DNA of 64,000 bases from Coenobita brevimanus. Its lineage: Eukaryota; Arthropoda; Malacostraca; Decapoda; Coenobitidae. Of the stretch, positions 54,150-61,725 are shown in pieces. Below the pieces are notes generated by a model. That model was not told where the DNA came from and searched no databases. It worked only from the letters and a program-made list of their open reading frames with translations. Every line of letters begins with the position of its first letter. Within the stretch, counting starts at the first letter, position 1. The translations under genes were made by a program, and so were the position numbers. The DNA is taken from contig CM064666.1 in the NCBI GenBank assembly GCA_032717465.1, positions 761,001 through 825,000 on the forward strand, read 5' to 3'.

Positions 54150-55721
54150 GTAAGGGGCAATTTTTTGAGGCTCGGTATGTCTTGGGTTCTTTTTTTTTTT
54201 GTATTGGAAAAAAGTTAATCCATCCTTGTGTCACCTACTTCAGTATTGCCATTACGAGCCTAGGGACCCTGGGCTAGGCTGCTTAGTGAAAATATATAAG
54301 GCAAGTGACCAGTTATTCGCCCCTTAACTGCGTGGCCTGATCTGTATGTAAGTTCAAGAGTTAGGCAGCAGTGTAGACATTTCAGTGACCAGTTCCTCGC
54401 CCCTTAGCTGTATGACGTGATCATTGGGTTAGATAACGTAGTGCAGACATTGACGGCGAGTGACCAGTTGCTCGTCCCTCAGCTGCATGACCAGTTGCTC
54501 GCCCCTCAGCTGCATGACTTAGCACAGGGACCCAGGGCTAGGTAACGCTGCAGACATTGACGGCGAGTGACCAGTTGCTCGTCCCTCAGCTGCATGACCA
54601 GTTGCTCGCCCCTCAGCTGCATGACTTAGCACAGGGACCCAGGGCTAGGTAACGCTGCAGACATTGACAGCGAGTGACCAGTTGCTCTCCCCTCAGCTGC
54701 ATGACCAGTTACTTGTCCCTCAGCTGCATGACTTAGCATAGGGACCCAGGGCTAGGAAACTTGCTGCAGACACATAAGGCGAGTGACCAGTTGCTCACCC
54801 CTTAGCTGCATGACAGGATTTATTAATAAGTTTTTAGGAATTAGGCAACTTTGAGCAGACATTTTTGGGTGAGTGACCAGTTACTCTACCCTTAGCAGCA
54901 AGTGACCAGTTACTCTACCCTTAGCAGCAAGTGACCAGTTACTCTACCCTTAGCAGCAAGTGACCAGTTACTCTACCCTTAGCAGCAAGTGACCAGTTAC
55001 TCTACCCTTAGCAGCAAGTGACCAGTTACTCTACCCTTAGCAGCAAGTGACCAGTTACTCTACCCTTAGCAGCAAGTGACCAGTTACTCTACCCTTAGCA
55101 GCAAATGACCAGTTACTCTTCCCTTAGCAGCAAGTGACCAGTTACTCTACCCTTAGCAGCAAGTGACCAGTTACTCTACCCTTAGCAGCAAGTGACCAGT
55201 TACTCTACCCTTAGCAGCAAGTGACCAGTTACTCTACCCTTAGCAGCAAGTGACCAGTTACTCTACCCTTAGCAGCAAGTGACCAGTTACTCTTCCCTTA
55301 GCAGCAAGTGACCAGTTACTCTACCCTTAGCAGCAAGTGACCAGTTACTCTACCCTTAGCAGCAAATGACCAGTTACTCTACCCTTAGCAGCAAGTGACC
55401 AGTTACTCTACCCTTAGCAGCATGACCAGATTAGCGAATAATTTTGGGTTAAAACGAATAAACCATCGCTGACCATTGCCGCCTTGGTCCGTACAGGCGG
55501 CCCTGAATATGGTGACCAAGGAGCTGTCGATGGAGTTTGGTCCGGAGGGCGTGCTGGTGGTGGCGGTACATCCAGGGTGGGTACAGACTGACATGGGCAC
55601 CGCAGCAGCACCACTCACCGCACAGCAGAGCATCACCCATGTCCTCGCCATCCTCCCGAAGCTCACCAAAGTACAGGGCGGCCTTCTGGTGTCCTACGAT
55701 GGCAGTATTATCAATTGGTAG
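47574..55721 (+). CDS. Short-chain dehydrogenase/reductase, sniffer / C-factor type, complete, 5 exons
   Basis: Classical SDR enzymes reduce carbonyl substrates with NAD(P)H; Drosophila sniffer is a carbonyl reductase. Exons 47574-47705, 48497-48548, 49462-49670, 50559-50705 and 55497-55721 join with matching phases into 254 residues, the usual size. Seen: cofactor motif TGCSRGLG at residues 9-16, NNAA at 90-93, the catalytic Ser region NMSSNLSS near 156-163, active-site YRTSK at 176-180, and HPGWVQTDMG after it. The C-terminal GGLLVSYDGSIINW is typical of C-factor-like SDRs. The start ATG follows an in-frame stop (TGA) three bases upstream. Intron 4 is 4.8 kb of minisatellite. The gene is divergent from the VPS9-domain gene. 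The exact substrate is unknown. Confidence 0.93.
48402..48470 (+). repeat. GT, GA and CA microsatellites before SDR exon 2
   Basis: (GT)n then (GA)n then (CA)n within 70 bp, ending 25 bp before the acceptor. Confidence 0.9.
48497..48548 (+). CDS. SDR exon 2 (52 bp)
   Basis: Acceptor TTCTCCCAG, donor GTGAGT, phase 0 to 1. Encodes ELQTLAAQYRMLKIIKF. A 400-bp ATC/ACC satellite-like tract starts just after the donor. Confidence 0.88.
48550..48965 (+). repeat. ATC/ACC tract with ~85-90-bp higher-order unit
   Basis: 'CATGATCATATGCATCACC' recurs five times inside CACCAT-rich sequence. His-rich open frames here are artefacts. Confidence 0.92.
49027..49428 (+). repeat. CT microsatellites flanking a short direct repeat
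   Basis: (CT)n at 49027-49096 and 49370-49428. Between them 'GAGGCATTACGAA(A/T)TCAAC' repeats around 49207 and 49238. Confidence 0.9.
49462..49670 (+). CDS. SDR exon 3
   Basis: Acceptor CTGTTCCAG, donor GTTAGT. Encodes DVVAYDDLARVVGEIGALVG, LLINNAAIVES and VNRVLNTNVTAPLMLVK. A TC run codes for GVSLSHL in mid-exon. Confidence 0.92.
49675..50545 (+). repeat. GTA- and GAT-rich trinucleotide field filling SDR intron 3
   Basis: First half GTAGTAGTA with 'GTTAGTTGTATAGTAG' interludes, second half GATGATGGT. No gene. Confidence 0.9.
50559..50705 (+). CDS. SDR exon 4 with catalytic Tyr-Lys
   Basis: Acceptor TTCCCCCAG, donor GTTAGT, phase 0 at both ends. Encodes ALLPLLRAAAAGGGEMGV, NMSSNLSS and VYAYRTSK. 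The Ala run comes from a CTG repeat. The last ~38 bp and the donor are copied once, 85-100 bp downstream. Confidence 0.92.
50740..50825 (+). repeat. Duplicate of SDR exon 4 end and donor
   Basis: 'ATGCCTACAGAACAAGCAAG' followed by GTTAGTGTCTTGTTAC at about 50786, one diverged base set from the true site at 50686-50705. Confidence 0.9.
50826..51110 (-). mobile_element. RTE-like LINE 3' end (family A), reverse, with internal duplication
   Basis: 'CACAAACAAATCGCCTCCAT'; the block CCCCAGCTC…CTCCATCCTTCCAT appears twice (50924 and 51042). Confidence 0.78.
51150..51358. mobile_element. Degenerate MITE (TATACTCTTTTCAC family)
   Basis: 'CTAGTCACGAAGAAGTGCCG' core and 'AGGCCAAGTTAGAGCAAAAA' end. Confidence 0.5.
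51363..51590. mobile_element. Fold-back MITE with ~65-bp near-perfect inverted ends
   Basis: Left GACTCTGAGGTTGTCATTAT… pairs with right …ATAATGACAAGCTCAGAGTC, and 'AAAGTGCGTCC' with 'GGACGCACTTT'. The loop repeats 'ATACACGAAT'. Family mate at 29212. Confidence 0.9.
51747..51951 (+). mobile_element. RTE-like LINE 3' end (family A)
   Basis: 'GTGTGTGAGTGAGGTGGAGG' to 'GGCAATAGATAGGTAG'. Confidence 0.82.
52135..52204 (+). repeat. GT microsatellite
   Basis: Pure (TG)n, about 32 repeats. Confidence 0.97.
52235..53640 (+). repeat. 30-bp minisatellite, ~46 copies, in SDR intron 4
   Basis: Unit 'TTCACCACAGTCTTGCAAGT' plus CTTCTGTCGC. Variants TTCACC/TACACC and AAGTCT/AAATAT/AACTCTTT form patterned blocks (an identical run around 52440-52480 recurs at 53410-53450), so duplication also occurred in larger blocks. 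All long frames here come from the 30-bp period. Confidence 0.97.
53735..53812 (+). repeat. CA microsatellite
   Basis: (AC)n interrupted once by AGTC. Confidence 0.97.
53835..54075 (+). mobile_element. LINE reverse-transcriptase tail fragment, duplicated (113-bp period)
   Basis: 'GGTCAA(C/A)TCTGGAACTGTC' and 'CAGGCTTTTGAATGCACTGT' occur twice. The frame reads TGQLWNCLPQSLLTASDLQ, the common 'ARLWNSLP…DLQSFK' tail of invertebrate LINE polymerases. Confidence 0.65.
54290..54880 (+). repeat. Higher-order tandem repeat of 'GTGACCAGTTGCTCGCCCC'
   Basis: ~115-bp units, e.g. 'ACAGGGACCCAGGGCTAGGT' at 54532, 54640 and 54740. Begins with a family E-like segment (54250). Confidence 0.85.
54880..55430 (+). 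repeat. 29-bp minisatellite, ~19 copies, ending 67 bp before SDR exon 5
   Basis: Unit 'GTGACCAGTTACTCTACCCT' plus TAGCAGCAA. A 29-bp period breaks all frames. Confidence 0.97.
55497..55721 (+). CDS. SDR terminal exon
   Basis: Acceptor GTCCGTACAG. Encodes AALNMVTKELSMEFGPEGVL, AVHPGWVQTDMG and GGLLVSYDGSIINW, then TAG. Its 3' half is repeated twice more immediately downstream. Confidence 0.92.
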   Translation, partial: AALNMVTKELSMEFGPEGVLVVAVHPGWVQTDMGTAAAPLTAQQSITHVLAILPKLTKVQGGLLVSYDGSIINW

Positions 55722-56005
55722 AGCTTTTGCCGCCACGTGTAAAGAAAGCCACTCATTTAAAAATCCAGGAGAGCTTCAGCCATGTCCTGTCCATCCTCCC
55801 GAAGCTCACCAAAGTACAGAGCGGCCTTCTAGTGTCCTACGATGGCAGTATTATCAATTGGTAAAGCCTTTGCCGTCATGTATAAAGAAGGGCAGTCAGC
55901 TCACCACACAGCAGAGCGTCACCCACGTCTTGTTCGTCCTGCCAGAGCTCACCAGAGTACAGATTGTTGTTCCGGGGCCTTAAGAGAGCTGCGTTATTAA
56001 TTGGT
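55722..56005 (+). repeat. Two downstream copies of the SDR last-exon 3' half
   Basis: 55780-55880 repeats 'ATCCTCCCGAAGCTCACC' and 'CGATGGCAGTATTATCAATT' almost exactly; a third, poorer copy (55893-56010) ends ATTAATTGGTAGTGCTTTTG. They lie in the probable 3' UTR. Confidence 0.92.
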
Positions 56006-56079
56006 AGTGCTTTTGTCACCTACCTCAGTGCTTCTCACCCTATTACGGTCTCCAGTCGCTGTTCATCCCCCCTTTACTG

Positions 56080-56312
56080 CAAGAGGCCTTTACCTTCCCT
56101 CTAGCTCCTTTACTGTAACGTCTGCCAACAAACTCTCATGCCTTTTCTGTCTTCTCTCTAGTGCAAGAGTTAACCGTTACTCCCAGTCCTTTCCTTCATG
56201 CGACAGGTCAGCTCTGGAACTGTCTCCCTCTGTCTGTATTTCCTGCTTCCTACGATCTCCAGTCTTTCAAACGCAGTGTGTCCAGGCATCTCAAAATGAA
56301 CGGATCATGAAA
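56080..56312 (+). mobile_element. LINE reverse-transcriptase tail fragment
   Basis: Contains 'AGCTCTGGAACTGTCTCCCT' and 'CAGTCTTTCAAACGCAGTGT', the same tail motif as at 53835 but frame-shifted. Confidence 0.6.
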
Positions 56313-56327
56313 TTGGCTCTCTCTCTC

Positions 56328-56358
<31 letters not shown>

Positions 56359-56565
56359 AAGGAACGGTTTGCGGGCTCCTGGCCTTTGGTTCCTTCTTTC
56401 TTGCATTGAAAAAAAGAAGACAATTTCTTTATGCCTTTGCTACACCACATCGCGTCTTTCCACTCATGCCAGACACCCCTGCATACCATCCAGCAGTGAC
56501 TCAGTTCTCTTCCTTTCACTCTCTCGAAGCTCAGAGTGGCCTGGTGGTGGTGGTCACTGGACGTA

Positions 56566-57078
56566 CACTCAAACCTCACCTGAAGGGACTAAATGGGGAA
56601 TCAACTTGTCCCTTACTTGAAAATGTCCCTTACTTGAAAATGTCCCTTACTTGAAAATGTCCCTTACTTGAAAATGTCCCTTACTTGAAAATGTCCCTTA
56701 CTTGATAATGTCCCTTACTTGAAAATGTCCCTTACTTGAAAATGTCCCTTACTTGAAAATATCCCTTACTTGAAAATGTCCCTTACTTGAAAATGTCCCT
56801 TACTTGAAAATGTCCCTTACTTGAAAATGTCCCTTACTTGAAAATGTCCCTTGTTTTACCACATATAAAGACAATCTTATTATGAAATGCAATGATTGTT
56901 TCACTTATTTATATAATTATGAATATTATTTTACAGGTACTGTATAAAGAAACATATTAATGTGTATAACCTAGACATTACCTATCATTTTTGAATCTGT
57001 CCGTTTGTCAGGTAGAATATGGACTCCCTTAAATCCTAAATCCCTTAAATGGAGATCCCTTAAATTGAAGTTTGAGTG
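56566..57078. mobile_element. TA-flanked MITE 'CACTCAAACCTC', ~14-copy internal array
   Basis: TA|CACTCAAACCTCACCTG at left, TTGAAGTTTGAGTG|TA at right; internal 17-bp array 56605-56850. Confidence 0.9.
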
Positions 57079-57177
57079 TATTATCAGTTGGTGGTGGTCC
57101 TGTAGCCTGCCTCACACTCTCCTCTCGTCTGTCAGTCTACCTAGCTGTTTTCAAGCCTGTGGATAATTTTGCTACAA

Positions 57178-57525
57178 CTCTCTATCTATCTATTGCCAGG
57201 CGCCTTAATCCCGTAAGGGGTGGCCACAAACAAATCGCCTTCATGTCGCCATTTCACTGCCCTGCTCCCAGCTCACAGCCCTTCTCTCATAGCTCTCCAC
57301 TCCATCCCTCCATCTCATCCTTGGGCTCTCCCTCTCCACCTTACTCACATACACTCTTCTCGTCAGTCTCTCACTCTCCTTTCTCTCCACATGGCCAAAC
57401 CACCTCAGTGTGTTTCTCCTGACGCTCCCTATCACATCCACACCACAACGCTCCTTCACTTCCTCACTGTCACTCCTCACACACACACACTCTCCTCGTC
57501 AGTCTCTCACTCTCCATCCTTTTTG
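57178..57525 (-). mobile_element. RTE-like LINE 3' end (family A), reverse, ~345 bp
   Basis: 'GTAAGGGGTGGCCACAAACA'; minus frame [40 protein letters not shown]. Confidence 0.83.
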
Positions 57526-57544
57526 ATACCTGATTATCCTTTTC

Positions 57545-58120
57545 ACATTCTTTTTTAGTCTTTTCGTGCTGCCTCTCTTTTTAATTTCTCTTTTTCGTGC
57601 TCCTTCTCTTTTAACCCCTCTTTTTCGTGCTGCCTCTCTCTTTAACCCCTCTTTTCCGTGCTTCTCTTTTTAAGCCCTCTTTTTAATGCTTCTCTTTTTA
57701 AGCCCTCTTTTTAGTGCTTCTCTTTTTAATCCCTCTTTTTCGTGCTCCTTCTCTTTTAATTCCTCTTTTTCGTGCTCCTTCTCTTTTAATTCCTCTTTTT
57801 CGTGCTGCCTCTCTTTTTAATTCCTCTTTTTCGTGCTGCCTCTCTTTTTAACCCCTCTTTTTAGTGCTTCTCTTTTTAAGCCCTCTTTTTAGTGCTTCTC
57901 TTTTTAAGCCCTCTTTTTAGTGCTTCTCTTTTTAAGCCCTCTTTTTAGTGCTTCTCTTTTTAAGCCCTCTTTTTAGTGCTTCTCTTTTTAAGCCCTCTTT
58001 TTAGTGCTTCTCTTTTTAACCCCTCTTTTTAGTGCTTCTCTTTTTAAGCCCTCTTTTTAGTGCTTCTCTTTTTAACCCCTCTTTTTAGTGCTTCTCTTTT
58101 TAAGCCCTCTTTTTTGTACT
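57545..58120 (+). repeat. 26-28-bp minisatellite 'TTTTTAAGCCCTCTTTTTAG'
   Basis: About 20 copies. The left half uses CGTGCTCC/CGTGCTGCC variants, the right half AGTGCTTCTC. Confidence 0.95.
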
Positions 58121-58239
58121 TTCTCCTTGTACTATATCTTTCACATATTTTTTTTTCAATGTCATTTATTTTTATGATTTGGTGCCCTATGTCTTGATAA
58201 CTGGTGCTTGGTGGTTTATTTTCATTTAATTTCACTACC

Positions 58240-58815
58240 CAGCTTTCCATTCTACCAAAGCTCACTGGAAGGAGAGGAGCTTGGTGGTTCTAAAATCGAG
58301 GTATTGTTGATTAGGACTGCCCTGGAGCTTATATTTCTCAGCTCATTTCACTCCCCAGCAGAACGCCAGCCATGTCCTTTCCATACTACCAAAGCTTACT
58401 GGAAGGAGAGGAGCTTGGTGGTTTTAAAATGGTGGTTTAGTTGACTAGGATTGCCCTGGAGCTTATATTTCTCAGCTCATTTCACCACCCAGCAGAGCGC
58501 CAGCTATGTCCTTTCCATACTACCAAAGCTTACTGGAAGGAGAGGAGCTTGATGGTTCTAAAATGGAGGTATTGTTCACTAGGACTGCCCTGGAGCTTAT
58601 ATTTCTCAGCTCATTTCACTCCTCAGCAGAACGCCAGCCATGTCCTTTCCATACTACCAAAGCTTACTGGAAGGAGAGGAGCTTGGTGGTTCTAAAAGGC
58701 GGTGTTGTTGACTAAGACTGCCCTGGAGCTTATATTTCTCAGCTCATTTCACTCCCCAGCAGAGCGCCAGCCATGTCCTTTCCATACTACCAAAGCTCAC
58801 TAAAGCAAAGTTCCA
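58240..58815 (+). pseudogene. Five ~120-bp decayed copies of the SDR last exon segment
   Basis: Each has 'CAGCAGA(A/G)CGCCAGC(C/T)ATG' then TCCTTTCCATACTACCAAAGCT(T/C)AC, parallel to exon 5 'CAGCAGAGCATCACCCATG' then TCCTCGCCATCCTCCCGAAGCTCAC, separated by GGAAGGAGAGGAGCTTGGTGG… spacers. Confidence 0.7.
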
Positions 58816-58849
58816 CAGTTGTTCTAAAATGATGGTATTGGTGACTGGT

Positions 58850-58985
58850 ACTGGCCCTGTCACCCACCCGAGCTGTCTCTGTCCTCTGCCGGTACTCCTG
58901 TCACCCACCGGAGCTGTTCCTGTCTTCTGCCGGTACTCCTGTCACCCACCGGAGCTGTTCCTGTCTTCTGCCGGTACTCCTGTTA
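58850..58985 (+). repeat. 40-bp tandem repeat x3
   Basis: 'CTGCCGGTACTCCTGTCACC' plus CACCGGAGCTGTTCCTGTCT. Confidence 0.9.
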
Positions 58986-59078
58986 ACCCTTTCACTATGA
59001 GAGGCCTTAAGCGATAAAGATGTGTCTAGTAGTGCCAAGAATAATGTAAATATTGTAAATAAATCTGGTGGTACTTTT

Positions 59079-59155
59079 CTGTCTATCTGTTGCCGAACGC
59101 CTTAGTCTCTTATACGGGGTGGCCACAAACAAATCGCCACCACGTCACCCTGTTA
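59079..59155 (-). mobile_element. RTE-like LINE 3' end (family A), short
   Basis: 'GGGGTGGCCACAAACAAATC' after GTCTATCTGTTGCC. Confidence 0.72.
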
Positions 59156-59327
59156 TTATATTTGATGTGGCCTTAGTAATTTCTTTTATTTATATTATTA
59201 TTATTATTATTATTTATTTTTTTTTTCCTGCATTGGCATAATACGTTTCCTCAGTCTTTAAAGCATCGTCAGACGTTAGATTCAAAAAATTTATATTTTG
59301 AGATGCCTTTCAAACAAGTGTATTAAC

Positions 59328-59775
59328 TATCTGTCAGTCCATAGCCAGACGCTATAATCCCTTTAGGGGTGGCCGTTTGTCTCTGTGTTAGTTGGTTTAC
59401 AGGGAGGGGCACTAACCTTCCCGCAATCCACTTGTTGACACGTAGGGAATACGTATGGGTTGGTTATATGGTTACCACCCAGCGTTGTAAATGGTTTCCT
59501 GCCATACAGGAAACCATTAGGCTTGTCACTCAATGTAAAGCCACCTGAAAAGGAAAGAAAAACAATAAAAAGTGACAGGAAAGATGGGAGAAATAGGAAG
59601 AGAGGAGGACAGATACAGAAAAAGAATGATAAAGGTGAAGAAAGTAGGCAGCACTACATCAAGTGAGTGGATGATGGTGTGAAATAGGAAGAGAGGAGGG
59701 TAGACACAGAAAAAGAATGATAAAGGTGAAGGAAGAAGTAGGCAGCACTACATCAGGTGAGTGGATGATGGTCAA
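59328..59775 (-). mobile_element. SINE-like element family D with duplicated end
   Basis: 'GCCAGACGCTATAATCCCTT', hairpin 'TTTCCTGCCATACAGGAAAC'; the AGGAAGAGAGGAGG…GATGATGG end occurs twice, as at 34195. Confidence 0.72.
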
Positions 59776-60109
59776 ATGTACAAATATCAGAGGTTACAAA
59801 AGCCATGTTTGAGGTGTATATGAGTAGAACAGTGTAGGAAGAAAGGTGTATTTTGTCTATTGTAGTGAAGGTATCGGCATCGTCGTCTTTTAACCTCCTC
59901 AGCTCAAGCACATTATTTCCATCTGTTCAACATCTCTAGTTCAAAGTGTCTCCTGCAAGTTAAGTAAAATTTGAAAATAGGACGAGCAGACTAGTGCGCC
60001 ATCGTATTGAACGGTACTTCAGTTGATCTACATATCGGACACCAGGACATTTGGATGAAATGGACAGACTACTGGCACCTATGTCGGCAGCACGTACCGG
60101 TTAGTTAAG

Positions 60110-60545
60110 GAAGTCAGTCACCCCAGCAGGACAAAGGACACTTGATAGCCGCACCCACCCCTGCAGTATTGTGAGGGGAGAGAGAATTGTTTGCGTAAGG
60201 GTGAACGCCGGGGTCCCACCTTCTATAAACTCTGGTCTGGGTGAAGGTTTGCTGCTGTGTAAAATTTCGTGTGCAGTGCATCACAGTTACGGTGTTGGTC
60301 CCATCCCGCCAGTGACGGACCATGCCTAAAACGTGGCCAGTAAGCAAACTTTTCTGCCAGTAAGCAAACTTTTCTGTTCTTTGGTAAAAAAACCATGGCT
60401 GTACGTAAAGGCTTTGGCTGGGTCCCCCGGGGGTCGCCACACCGTGGGTGGGGTGGCACATAGGGGTCTCCTCTGCCGAAAATGTGACCCAGTAAAGACC
60501 TACCATTGTGCAAAATTTTATGTTCATAGGTTGAAAAAAATGTAT
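60110..60545. other. Unclassified GC-richer repeat, two diverged halves
   Basis: 60225-60295 and 60480-60530 share TG(T/C)(G/A)AAAATTT(C/T)(G/A)TG surroundings, and 'CCAGTAAGCAAACTTTTCTG' is repeated back to back at 60338 and 60357. No gene recognised. Confidence 0.4.
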
Positions 60546-60558
60546 GTGTATACAGTAA

Positions 60559-60560
<2 letters not shown>

Positions 60561-60650
<90 letters not shown>
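60561..60650 (+). repeat. AT microsatellite (SINE tail)
   Basis: (TA)45 or so, at the 3' end of the minus-strand SINE that follows. Confidence 0.95.
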
Positions 60651-60651
<1 letters not shown>

Positions 60652-61044
60652 CTCATCAGCCGTTTAAGTGTCCACTACAGGACCGGCCTATCCCGCCCGA
60701 AGTGGGGACAATACAGCCAATGTATCTCTACCAAGTGGCTTAGGCTGTCTGGTAGAGATTGTATGTAGGGTGAGAAGTCCTTGTAGGTGTAACTGTAGTG
60801 TTAGAGTGGCTTTGGGTGTGTGTGTAGTCTGTTAACCAAGTGCAATCGGCCCGCGCAAGCCGACTGGGTGGAGGCATACTGAATAGTATGCGACACTGGT
60901 TCAACCACAGCACCCATTATGTCCGCCAAGCAGTACGTGGCCAGAAGAACGCTCCCAAAGTTTATTACCCTGGCGGGGCGCGAACCCTCGTTCTTCAGTG
61001 TACGAAAACGCACACTTTACCACTGTACCACAGAGGCTGTATTA
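60651..61044 (-). mobile_element. tRNA-derived SINE, ~390 bp, with AT tail
   Basis: The minus strand starts GCCTCTGTGGTACAGTGGTA (A box TGGTACAGTGG) and has B box GGTTCGCGCCC about 60 nt in, near 60977. The anticodon arm is irregular and there is an unrelated 300-bp body, so it is a SINE and not a tRNA gene. Confidence 0.78.
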
Positions 61045-61307
61045 CCGTATGAGATATATATATATATACAATGCATGTGTGTATAATATGATGCAGTATA
61101 CTTAGACAACTGTGGTCTTAGCAGTACATGAACAACTGTGCTGTAGTTGGCAGCACTTGTCCCCTGGTGTGGTATACGAGGCGTGGCAGTACTGTTGGAT
61201 GACACAGCAGGTTATGTTTGCAAATATCGTTATGCCACACCATTTACCACTTGGCCTTCACCACTCCTTTGTGTTGAGTGTGGATTCTCGTGCAACCTGT
61301 GGCTGAT

Positions 61308-61484
61308 TATACTCCTTTTACTTTAACCTGGCTTAAAATTACCATCACTCCGTCTTTATTGCTGAATTCCATCAGCTGATAAGTGTACTCTGCAGCCTAA
61401 GTGTTATAATTTACTGCCACTGAGCTGCGTGAAATAACCTACAGTTAGATGAATGTCTGGGCCAGGCTGAGGTGAAAGACCTGT
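61308..61484. mobile_element. MITE (TATACTCTTTTCAC family)
   Basis: Left 'TATACTCCTTTTACTTTAAC' mirrors right 'GGCCAGGCTGAGGTGAAAGA'. Confidence 0.6.
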
Positions 61485-61674
61485 AACCCAATCAGTACGA
61501 TGATGTGGTGAGGGACGCCTTCACGTGGTGGCATGGCACGTCAGGTGGCTGCACTACCTACCTATACAAACGTCCCACAGATCCCTCGCCATCCCCCGGA
61601 AGGATAGTACAGTAGACTGCAGGAAGAGGGTAACTTCAGCCTGCCGTGCACTGGGTTCACTTTCAGATGAGAGC

Positions 61675-61694
61675 GAGATTGCTGCTGCTGCTGT

Positions 61695-61725
<31 letters not shown>

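Noticed and set aside
60965..61044. tRNA gene on the minus strand
   Set aside because: A and B boxes are good, but the anticodon arm does not fold to a 5-bp stem with 7-nt loop, and the sequence continues into a SINE body with an AT tail.
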